From the NCBI RefSeq assembly GCF_050624435.1, contig NC_134530.1:144252721-144316720 (forward strand): a stretch of DNA of 64,000 nucleotides, written 5' to 3'. The notes beneath the pieces are model-generated. The model was given only the letters and a program-made list of their open reading frames with translations. It made no database searches and was not told where the DNA came from. This document shows positions 11,531-21,232 of the stretch, one piece after another. The position numbers and the translations under genes are program-made. How positions within the stretch are numbered: position 1 is the stretch's first letter; every line of letters starts with the position of its first letter. Source of the DNA: Tenrec ecaudatus (taxonomy: Eukaryota; Chordata; Mammalia; Afrosoricida; Tenrecidae).

Positions 11531-14500
11531 TGTCTGTTATAAACAAGACCAACAACTTGTTCATAGCAAGCACCTTTGTTCGGTAACACAAAAGGCAACT
11601 ATACACGTGGACTTCTCCAGATGGAATACACAAAAATCAATTGGAAGACGATGGAGCAGCTCAATACCGGCAGCTAAAACCAGACCAGAGGCTGAATATG
11701 GAACAGAAAATCAATTACTCATATGTAAGTTCAGGTTGAAGCTGAAGAAAATTAAAACAAATCTATGAGAGTCCAAATACAACCTGGAGTCTACCCCACC
11801 TGAATTTCAAGAACTTCTCAAGAATAGACCTGACACATTGAACACTAAGGACGTGATATCTGAGGAGCTGTGGGAGGACATCAAGAACCTCATTCATGAG
11901 GAAAGCCAAAGGTCATTCAAAAGACAGGAAAGAAAGAAAGATCAAAGTCGATACCAGAAGAGACTCTGAAGCTGCTCTTAATCAGAGTAGCTAAAGCCAT
12001 GGACAAAAGATGAGGTCAAAGAGCCGAATAGACGATTGCAAAGGGCAGCTCAAGAAGACAAAGTAAAATATTGTGATGAAGTGCGCAAAGACCGAGAGCT
12101 AGCAAACCAAAAGTGAAGAACACACTCAGCATCTCTTAAACTGAAACAACTCAAGAGAAACCCACGCCTTGAGCTGAACTATTGAAAGATCCTATGGGCA
12201 AACATTGAATGATGCAGGAGCAGCAAATTAAAATAGAACAAATACACGGAGTCACAGCACCAAAAAGAACTGGTGGACATCCCACTATTTTAGGAGGTAG
12301 CCTATGAGCAAGCACCAATGGTGCTGAAGGAAGAAGTTCAAGCTGCGCTGAAAGCATTAGCCAAAAAACAAGGCTCCAGGAATTGATGGAAAACCAACTG
12401 GAATGTTTCAACAAGCTGATGAGGCACTGGAGCACTCGCTCTTCCCTGCCAGGAAATCTGGAAGACAGCTACTTGGCCAACTGACTGGAAGAGATCCATA
12501 TTGTATCCATTCAACAACAAAAAAGTGACCCAATAGAATGCTCAAATTATAGAATAGTATTATTGATTTTGCATGCAAGTAAAAAGTTGCTGAAGATCAT
12601 CCAACAAAGGTTGCAGCAGTACATTAACAGGGAGCTGCCAGAAGTTCAGGCCAGGTTCAGAAGAACACATGGAACAAGGGATAACATTGCTGATGTCAGA
12701 TGGATCTTGGCTGAAAGCAAGAAAATGTTTATCAGAAAAATGTTTACTTGTGTTTTATTGATTATGGCAAGGCATTAGACTTTGTGTGGTCCATGTAAAC
12801 TATGAATAACTTTGAGAAAAATGTGAATTTCAAAACACTTTGTTGTGCGCATGTGGAACTTGTACATGAATTAAGAGCCAGCTGTGGGAACAGAACAAGG
12901 GAAATACTGTATGGTTAGTACATACTAAAATCAGGAAAGGTGTGTAACAAGGTTGCATCATCTCACCATACTTATTCAATCTGTATGCTAAGCAAACAAT
13001 CAGAGAAATGGGATTATATGAAGAAGAAAGTTGCATCAGGATTGGAGGAAGGTTTATTAACAACCTGCAAATGCAGATGACGTACCTTGCTTGTTGAAAC
13101 CACTGTAGATATAAATATATATATACATATATATAAATCATTTTATTGGGGGCTCATACAACTCTTATCACAATACATACATACATACATACATTGTGTC
13201 AAGCACATTTGTTGCCATCATCATTCTCAAAACATTTTCTTTCTACTTGAGCCCTTGGTATCAGCTCCTTTTCCCCCTCCCTCCTCCCTCCCTCCCTCTC
13301 TCATGAACCTTGATAATTTATAAATTATTATTATTTTCCATGTCTTACACTGTCTGATGTCTCCCTTCACCCACTTTTCTGTTGTCTGTCCCCCAGGGAG
13401 GGGATTCTATGTAGATCATTGGGATTGTTTCCCCTTTCTCCCTCCCTCCCACCTTCCCCTTACTCTCCTGGTATCTCTAGTCTCATTATTGGTCCTGAGA
13501 GATTTATCTGTCCTGGATTCCCTGTGTTTCCAGCTCTGATTTATACCAGTGTACATGCTCTTGTCTAGCTGGATTTGTAAGGTAGAACTGGGATCATGAT
13601 AGTGGGGGGACATTAAAGAACTAGAGGAAAGTTGTATGTTTCATCGTTGCTACACTGCACCCTGACTAGCTCATCTCTTCCTTGTGACCCTTCTGTAAGG
13701 GGATGTCTAGTTGCCTACAGATGGGCTTTGGGTCTCCACTGTACACTCCCCCTCATTCACAAAATATGATTTTTTGTTTGTTAGACCTGATACCTGATCC
13801 TATAGACACCTCCTGATCACACAGGCTGATGTGCTTCTTCCTTGTGGACTTTGTACTTCTCAGCTAGATGGCCGCTTATTTATCTTCAAGCCTTTAAGAC
13901 CCCAGATGCTATATCTTTTGGTAACCGGGCACCATCAGCTTTCTTCACATTTGCTTATGCACCCGCTTTGTCTTCAGCGACCATTTCGGGAAGGTGAGCA
14001 TCATGGAATGCCAGTTTAATAAAACAAAGTGTTCTTGCATTGAGAGGATTGTAGCTTTCAGTATGGATTACAACTCAATGTAAGGAAGACCAAAATCCTC
14101 ACACCTGGATCAATAGGTAACATCATGATAAATGGGGAAAAGATGGAAGTTGCCAAGGATTTGGTCTTCTTGGCTCCTCAATCAATGCTCATGGAAGCAG
14201 CAGTCCGGAAATCAAAAGAGGAGTTGCATTAGGTGAACCTGCTGCACAGACCTCTGTAGAGTGTTGAAAAGCACGGGTGTTGCTCTGAGGACCAGGGTAC
14301 AATTGACCCAAGCCATGATATTTTTAATCACCTCACATGCCTGTGAAAGTTGGACATGGAATAAGGAAAACCAAAGAAGAACTGATGCATTTGAATTGTG
14401 GAGCTGGAGAATAATTTTTGCAAGTATTCTTTCAATATTCTAAAGGACAGATCAATCTGTCTTGGAAGAATTACAGCCAGAATGTTCCTTAGAAGCAAAG

Positions 14501-14765
14501 ATGGTGATCACGACTTCGTCTTGCATACTTTGGACACGGTGTCAGTTGAGACCAGTCCCTGGAGAAGGGCATCAGGTCTGGGAAAGTAGAAAGGCAGCGA
14601 AAAAGAGGCCCTCGAGGAGATGGATGGACACGGTGGCCGCATCAATGGGCTCAGGCACAGGAACAAGTGTGAGGATGGTGTAGGTCCTAGAAGTGTTTCC
14701 GTCTGTTGTGCATGGGGTCGTTATGGGGCAGAACTGACTGGATGGCTTCTAATAGCAAGAAACCA
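11531..14765 (+). mobile_element. Second RTE LINE, longest in window, nested in the first and broken by L1
   Basis: 11531-13101 covers the end of the endonuclease region (TATACACGTGGACTTCTCC landmark), the linker and the reverse transcriptase. 14055-14765 covers the C-terminus and the tail. The protein is a pseudogene with many stops and frameshifts; the longest open piece (12563-12778) contains LQQYINRELPEVQARFRR. The antisense L1 at 13109-14047 interrupts it. Confidence 0.85.
13109..14047 (-). mobile_element. L1 3' end, antisense, nested in RTE
   Basis: A reverse L1 3' UTR beginning at an AT-rich run and AAATCATTTTATTGGGGG. The flanks ACTGTAG (13102-13108) and ATTGTAG (14048-14054) fit a target duplication with one mismatch. 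Confidence 0.85.
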
Positions 14766-14769
14766 AGAG

Positions 14770-14975
14770 ACCTAACTCCTGACTGCCCTTTAGTCAATCC
14801 CGACTCTTAGCAACTCGATAGGACAGGGCAGAACCACCTGTGGGTGTCTGAGGCTGGAACTCTCGATGGGAGTAGAAAGCCTTGCCTTTCACCCACAGAG
14901 CTGCTGATAGTTTCAAACTGCTAACTTGACTGGTAGCCACCCAACACACAAGCATGCCACCACCAGGGCTCCTTC
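14770..14975 (-). repeat. AfroSINE, antisense
   Basis: Reverse copy ending in the head sequence CACCACCAGGGCTCCTTC, directly before the resumed RTE. Confidence 0.8.
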
Positions 14976-15172
14976 AGAGAGACCAGTCCCTGGAGAAGGA
15001 CATCAAGCTTGGTAAAGCAGAGGGCACAGAAAAAGAGGAAGCCCTCAACAAGATGGACTGCTGTAAGCATGATTGTGAGTGGGCTCGGACGGGTGCTGTT
15101 CCCTCCTGTTGTACACGGGGTTGCCAGGGGTGGGACCGACTCGGTATCCCCTGACAACGGTAACAGCGTAAT
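14976..15172 (+). mobile_element. RTE LINE, sense 3' segment (part 2) with 3' tail
   Basis: It resumes at AGAGAGACCAGTCCCTGG, the sequence expected after 11530, and runs through the RTE 3' tail (GGTTGCCAGGGGTGGGACC, then CTGACAACGGTAACAGC). Confidence 0.75.
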
Positions 15173-15275
15173 CTTCTGAGACAACCTCGGTGTCTTGAAT
15201 TCAACATTCGGAGATTCCCCCTCAGAAGCCACTCTTTTGAATGGACCTTGTTTTGTTTTTGTGAAAAGTCTAAAG

Positions 15276-15755
15276 CAGCAGTTCTCAACCTGTGGGTCGA
15301 GACCCCTTTGGGGGTCGAACAACCGTTTCACATGGGTCGCCTAAGACCGTCAGAAGACACAGATTTCCAATGGTCTTAGGAACCAAGGCACTGCTCCTCT
15401 ATCCATCTCCAGGCAGGTCCGTCCACATGCAGATACACCCACCTACGAGTACCCTGCGTGGAGACTGTTACCCATGCTACACCATGCTTCAAGACAAAAT
15501 TTCATTTATTTGTCATTAGAAACAAATATTTCACAATATATAATTATATATTGTTTTGTGATTAATCACAATGCTTTAATTATGTTCAAGTTTTAACTAT
15601 GAAAATACATCCTGCATGTCAGATATGACGAGTCATAACAGTAGCAAAATGACAATTATGCAGTAGCAACGAAAATAATTTTATGGTTGGGGGGTCACCA
15701 CAGCACAAAGAACTGTATTAAGGGGTCACGGCATTAGGAAGGTTGAGAACCACTG
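15276..15755. mobile_element. SPIN hAT element, long 480-base copy
   Basis: The inverted ends are CAGCAGTTCTCAACC and GGTTGAGAACCACTG. The 8-base duplication GTCTAAAG is perfect (15268-15275, 15756-15763). The interior has the known SPIN landmarks GTGATTAATCACAATGC and CATCCTGCATGTCAGATAT plus about 120 further bases near 15375-15500. No transposase frame survives. Confidence 0.93.
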
Positions 15756-15904
15756 GTCTAAAGAGTCTAAGACAGCTGTATCGCAGAGAGAACGTCTCTG
15801 AAGTCATCAACTAATTGTAGAAAACTGTCGGGACCCCGTTTGTTTGGAATCAGCCCGCGCATGTGAGGACAGGCTCAGCCTCCTCTACTTCTTCTTGTCA
15901 CCGG

Positions 15905-16205
15905 GTGCCCTGGGGTCGGGTCTGACACATAGAGACCTGGTCTCCATAAACCAGAACGAACCTCCCCCCGTCCTGCGCCATCCTCACGACGACTGCCACG
16001 TCCGAGCTCCTTGTTGCAGCCGCTGTGCCCACCCCTCATGGAGGGTCTTCTCTTCCTCCGATACTCACCTTCGCCGAGCAGGACGTCTTTCTGCAGACAG
16101 GGATCCCTGCTGCAAACGTGCCGGAAGCACGTGAGAAAGAGTCTCACTGTCTTTGCCTCTAGAGAGTATTGTGCTCCATCTTCTTCCAAGGTAAACATGT
16201 TTGTT
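15905..16205 (-). mobile_element. Older RTE 3' end, antisense
   Basis: It matches the layout of the antisense RTE 3' end at 55203-55703 (CGAGCTCCTTGTTGCAGCC, then GAGCAGGACGTCTTTCTGC) at lower similarity. Confidence 0.5.
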
Positions 16206-16564
16206 CTTCTAAATATACATTTAGTCATTATTTCCTGTGCCATATTTTTAATGCTTTTGAAAATAGACACAACAGAACACGCACCAACTCAACAATGTCT
16301 ACCTGTCTAATGCATGGCTGTGACCGCATTACTCGAGTTGTGCCATGAAGCTCAGCCCCCTTTTCTCGTTAACCCAATCTCACTGTCTCTCAATGGAATC
16401 CATTGACTCTCCTATTGAATCTATTGAATCTCCAGAGTCACTGGTATGTGATCCCACAGAGATCTTAAAGAGCGTAAAGTCAGACACTTCAAAACACTTA
16501 ATGTGCTCATTCAGAACCTACCCCTCAATCAAGAGGCCGTTGAGTGGACAGAAAGGGCATACTG

Positions 16565-18783
16565 CTAGAGAGGTCTGAGGGGCCAGCCCCAACTATGTGA
16601 AGAGCTGCCCCTCCCTCCAGAAGAATTTATTTCAGAGGACAGCACTGAAGCTGCAGCTCAGGGAGAGGGACAGGTCTGATCAGAGCACATGGGAGCAAAT
16701 GAAGAGGGAGGGAGAGAGAGCATAGCACATCTTGGCCCACCAAGCCTTGACAACAATATTCCCTCTCAGAGCAGCCAATCCACAGAGAGGACCATAGGGC
16801 TGGCCCCACTATGGGACACAACATCCCTCACTGACCCATAACCCTACAGGGGACAACACAGGAGACACAGTGTGGGAATTGTGCCCAATCTGATCCCACA
16901 TCGAGGCAAAACACTAAGGGTGTGCAACAGAACAGCCAGGAGAACAGAGCAACAAAGTCCCCAGGAGATACCAAAAATAGACTTAGGGGCCAAGGCATGG
17001 CACCCCAAAAGACTCGACTGGAAAACACTCCTAAAGGCCTTGAACTAACGACAAGCTTTTCTTTTTTGTTGTTCTTGTTTTGTTTTATATGTTGCTGGGT
17101 TTTGCTCTGTCTTGTTTTTGTGCATGTCATTATCTCCGCAGGTCTGTCTAAATAAGATAGGCTGGATGAACTATCTGGAGGAGAAAACAATGGGACCGAC
17201 AGTTCCGGGGGCACATGGGAGAGGGGGAGGTGGGGGGAAAGGAAGTAGTGTTAACAAACCCAGGGACAAGGGAAAAACAAATGATCCAAATTGGCAATGA
17301 GGAGGGTGTGGGAGGCCTGGTAGGGAGTGATCAAGGGTAATGTAACTGAGAGGAATTAGTGAAACCCAAATGAAGACAGCATGATAGTGGGACAAGAGGA
17401 AAGTAAAAGGAAATAGAGGAAAGAGCTAGGAGGTAAAGGCCATTTATAAATAAATAAATAAATAGATAAATAAATAGATAAATAAATGCATGTACATAAG
17501 TAAATATATTTATATATGAGGATGGGGAAATAGATCTATGTGCATATATTTATAGGTTTAGTATTGAGGTATCAGATGGACATTGGGCCTCCACTCAAGT
17601 ACACCCTCAATGCAAGAACACTTTGTTCTATTAAACCGGCATTCCATGATGCTCACCTTCCTGACACAATTGCTGAAGACAAAGCGGGTGCATAAGCAAA
17701 TGTGGTGAAGAAAGCTTATGGAGTCCGGCTATCAAAAGATATAGCATCTAGGGTCTTAAAGACTTGAAGGTAAACAAGTTGCCATCTCACTCAGAAGCAA
17801 CAAAGCCCACATGGGAGAAGCACACCAGCCTGTGTGATCACGAGGTGCTGAAGGGATCAGTTATCAGGCATCAAAGAACAAAAAATCTTTTCATTCTGTG
17901 CTCACCTCCCAGATACAATTGCTGAAGACAAAGCGGGTGCATAAGCAAATGTGGTGAAGAAAGCTTATGGAGTCCGGCTATCAAAAGATATAGCATCTAG
18001 GGTCTTAAAGACTTGAAGGTAAACAAGCGACCATCTAGCTCAGAAGCAACAAAGCCCACATGGAAGAAGCACACCAGCCTGTGTGATCACGAGGTGTCAA
18101 AGGGATGAGGTATCAGGCATCAAAGAACAAAAAATCATATCATTGTGAATGAGGGGGAGTGCGGAGTGGGGACCCAAAGCCCATCTGTAGGCAACTGGAC
18201 ATCCCCTTATAGAAGGGTCGCAGAGAGAAGATGAGCCAGTCAGGGTGCAGTGTAGCAAAGATGAAACATACAACTTTCCTCTAGTTCCTAAATGCTTACC
18301 CTCCCACCATCATGATCCCAATTCCATTTTACAAATCTGGCTAGACCAGAGTATGCACACTAGTACAGATGGGAACTGGAAACACAGGGAATCCAGGACA
18401 GATGATCCCGTCAGTACCAGTGGTAAGAGTGGCAATACCGGAAGGGTCGAGGGAGGGTGGGATAGAGAGGGGGAACTGATTATAAGGATCTACATTTAAC
18501 CTCCGCCCTGGGGGATGGACAACAGAAAAGTGGATGGAGGGAGACGTTGGAACGTGTAAGATATGACAAAATAATAATTTATAAGTTATCAAGGGTTTAG
18601 GAGGGAGAGGGCAGCGGAGAGGCAGGAGCAAAAACGAGGAGCTAATGCCAGGGGCTTATGTGGAGAGCAAATGTTTTGAGAAAGAAGAGGGTAATGAATG
18701 TACAAATATATAATTGATGTATGTATGGATTGTGATAAGAGTTGTATGTGCCCCCAATAAAATGATTTTTTTTAAAAAAAGAA
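16565..18783 (+). mobile_element. L1 3' region, 2.2 kb, with 15-base target duplication
   Basis: It ends CCCAATAAAATGATTTTTTT plus A run. AGAAAGGGCATACTG is duplicated exactly at 16550-16564 and 18784-18798. It is the longest copy of this 3' region in the window and serves as reference for the others. No intact ORF is present; it is 5' truncated. It contains an internal 249-base tandem duplication and an AAATA/GATA simple repeat at 17446-17488. I call it L1 from its poly(A) structure and duplication; the exact subfamily is unknown. Confidence 0.88.
17650..18147 (+). repeat. Tandem duplication of a 249-base unit inside L1
   Basis: 17650-17898 and 17899-18147 are near-identical (landmark GCTGAAGACAAAGCGGGTGC at 17672 and 17921). 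The L1 copies at 7937-9124 and 45225-46405 have a single unit. Confidence 0.9.
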
Positions 18784-19017
18784 AGAAAGGGCATACTGTG
18801 GGGTTTAAAGGGGCTGTATCCTCTTACCATACACGGTCAAGCTCCTCTTACCATACACGGTCAAGCTCTGTGTTGAGCAAATCCCCGAGAAGGTGGATTG
18901 TATGAAGCCTGTCTGTCTTGACGATTCACAACAGTTAACTGATAGTTTGGTTTGAAGAAGATTTTAGGGGATATTTTTGGTTTAAGGTGTGGAGATTATT
19001 TTCAGGCAACAGTTTTG

Positions 19018-19206
19018 GGGTGTGGTGGTCATGCGGTGGGGTGGTAACTGCAAGGCCGGTAGTTCAAAGTTAGCAGCGACGCTGGGGGAGCACCAGGGGG
19101 CTTTGTGCTCCTGCACAGTCAGTGTGGGAAACCCACCGGGCTGTTCTACCTGTCCTATAGGGTCACCATGCGTTGGAATCGACTTGATGGCAGTGAGTTT
19201 TTTGGA
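19018..19206 (+). repeat. AfroSINE, first of three in tandem
   Basis: Head GTGGTCATGCGGTGGGGTGG, tail CACCATGCGTTGGAATCGAC. Confidence 0.8.
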
Positions 19207-19218
19207 GTACCGTAATTT

Positions 19219-19402
19219 AGGAGCCTGGGGGCACTATGGGTTAGGTGTTGAACTTCGAACTGCAAGGTTGGTATTTCAAGCCCCTCAGCACCTCGGCAGG
19301 AGAAAGACGAGGCCGCCTGCTCCTATAAAGACTGACCGTCTCAGAAACCCTACACGGGTTTGCGAGGACTCAGAAGCAACTCAGTGGAGGTGGGTTTCCC
19401 AC
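19219..19402 (+). repeat. AfroSINE, second of three in tandem
   Basis: Head AGGAGCCTGGGGGCACTATG, body with the GGCAGGAGAAAGACGAGG landmark. Confidence 0.8.
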
Positions 19403-19645
19403 GCCCTGGTGGCACTGTAGTTAAAATGCTTGGCTGTTAATAACCAAAAGGTCCACGGTTCAGACTCACCAAGTGCTTTGGGGGAAGATGTGGCACTCTG
19501 CCTCCATACAGATTGCTGCCTTGGGAACCCTACCGGGGCTTTGACTCTGCCCCATAGAGTTGCCCATAATTGAGGGATGACACTCGATGGGCAGCCGGGG
19601 CTGGAGCTCAGTGCGCAGTCAGAATTAACTCAGCAGAAGGGGTTT
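19403..19645 (+). repeat. AfroSINE, third of three in tandem
   Basis: Head GCCCTGGTGGCACTGTAG with good A box and CCAAAAGGTCCACGGTTC around the B box. Confidence 0.82.
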
Positions 19646-19757
19646 GGTCCCATATGTTTCATGGCTGTCTATTGCACTTTCCTTTGATACTGACAGGGTA
19701 GCAGGGTGATTAATTGAGTGTTTAATGTGGCAAAATAACCTGATTGAGAAATCAGCC

Positions 19758-19797
19758 GTGTGTGTGTGTGTGTGTGTGTATGTGTGTTTGTGTTTGT
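19758..19797. repeat. (TG)n microsatellite
   Basis: About ten TG units followed by imperfect TGTT units. Confidence 0.95.
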
Positions 19798-19799
19798 CT

Positions 19800-20494
19800 T
19801 GGCTGTTGGGTCTTCAGAAAAGAATGTAAACCATTTCTCCCCACATCCTCCCAGGAGGTTAGCTGGGACTTAGAGTCCTGGAGGTCAGGGAGGTGGTGGA
19901 GGGGAGGGGGGACCCTTACCTGCGGGCAGAGGCGGCAGCACCTAGGAAGAAGGTATTCACAAGCAATGGAAGTTGACACCCAACTAGAACAGTCCTGCAG
20001 TGCCGCCCAGCCCCCCAACCCCTGGGATGACAAAATCTGGTGAAGATATTAGAAGAACCCCTGGGACTTCCCAGCCTCCTGGAGAAGCCGTGCCGCAGCG
20101 AGGGGGTCACACTCCCTGCATAGCTCAAGGAGCAAGTTTCTGAGGACCCGCCCGCTTGCTTGCTTGCTTTTGCGTTGTCTTGATTGTTGTGAACGCCGGT
20201 GAGCCCAGGGAGGAAGCGTTCATAGTATCAGACTTTCCACCAACTGTGGGTGGGCCAGATTTAAATAGATTTGGAAAACTGAAGAAGTACCATCATTCTT
20301 CTCCCATTGCGTGTCACTCCACACTTAAGGACCATGCCATAAAAACCTTTCCTGCAGCCCAATATGGCCCTTCATGGTCACTGACTGATCACTTCAGGTG
20401 TCTTTTTGGCCCCCTTGAGAGTGGCAAAATTGCAGGCTCAGTCTGTTCCTCCATAAGCCCCTTGGCGTAAGAGTCCAGTGCTGGGTCAAGAGAA
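19800..20494. other. Intergenic, no feature seen
   Basis: Single-copy DNA, no coding pattern. A short GCTT repeat lies near 20155. Confidence 0.5.
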
Positions 20495-20740
20495 GTTCTG
20501 AAGAGAAGCACTTAGGTTAAGTACTCAGCGGAGAACTGAAAGGTCGCAGGTTCAAATCTGCTAGCTTCTCTAAGAGAAAAAGATGTGCCAATGGACTTCA
20601 GTAAAGATGCACAGTCTTGGAAACCTATAGGCTCTAAGAGCCCTTGTACTCTGTCCTAGAGGGCCCCAGGAGTTGAAATCAACTCAATGGGCTTAGTTTT
20701 TTGGTTTTGTTGGTTGGTTGGTTGGTTTTGATTACTGGGC
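20495..20740 (+). repeat. AfroSINE with GGTT-rich end
   Basis: The body has GGTCGCAGGTTCAAATC and the tail ends in a TTGG repeat at about 20700-20730. Confidence 0.75.
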
Positions 20741-20845
20741 CAAGACAAAGGTGGGAGACTGGTATCATTTTGTCTTCCTAACGAGCTTTGTAAATTTCTG
20801 CGCCTCTACTTCCTGATGAGGAAGGGTCGAGTCATTGGGTCTTTA

Positions 20846-20859
20846 CCACTTGGGGGCGC
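20846..20859 (+). promoter_or_regulatory. CTCF-like core motif, one mismatch
   Basis: The site CCACTTGGGGGCGC differs from the CTCF core at one position (T for A). It lies in intergenic DNA about 7.9 kb upstream of the promoter-proximal motif and points toward it. Low confidence. Confidence 0.3.
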
Positions 20860-21051
20860 GAGCCCATCATCTGGAGTGCATCGGCAGTTTAAGCACCAGC
20901 TCATGGCAACCTGAAGCGAATCCAGCTTCTCCCAGATGCTCTGGTCAAACCAGAGGCATGCCCCAGGTTCCACCTCCTCTGCAATTAGATGTTCCCTCTA
21001 CCTAGGACGAGTGTCCTCTTTTCTGCCGACTGAAATCCTCCTCATCCTTAA

Positions 21052-21232
21052 AAGGAGCTCGGGCATAGTGGTGACACGCTGGACTCTCAACCACCAGGAG
21101 GTCGGCGGTGCACAACCGCCTGATAGAGAATTACCGTCTCGGAAACTCCCAGGGACCATTCCAACTCCGCTGCTCCATGGGGTCATTATGAGTCGGTGTC
21201 AGGATCGAACCGATGGCAGGGGAAGTTTGGCT
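21052..21232 (+). repeat. AfroSINE
   Basis: Head GGAGCTCGGGCATAGTGG, tail GGGTCATTATGAGTCGG followed by ATCGAACCGATGGCAGG. Confidence 0.78.

Larger units (their letters stand above)
16490..18932 (+). mobile_element. RTE fragment split by a 2.2-kb L1
   Basis: RTE sequence at 16490-16564 (ATCAAGAGGCCGTTG landmark) continues at 18784-18932. The L1 between them is flanked by a perfect 15-base duplication. A 25-base unit containing CTCTTACCATACACGGTC is repeated twice near 18820-18866. Confidence 0.75.

Noticed and set aside
12563-12778. Reverse-transcriptase frame as an active gene
   Set aside because: It is one open stretch of a heavily mutated RTE copy that is also split by an L1.
7937-18783. 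Repeated blocks spaced apart, considered as a CRISPR-like or satellite array
   Set aside because: The repeats are dispersed L1 3' ends of different lengths and insertion sites with separate target duplications.
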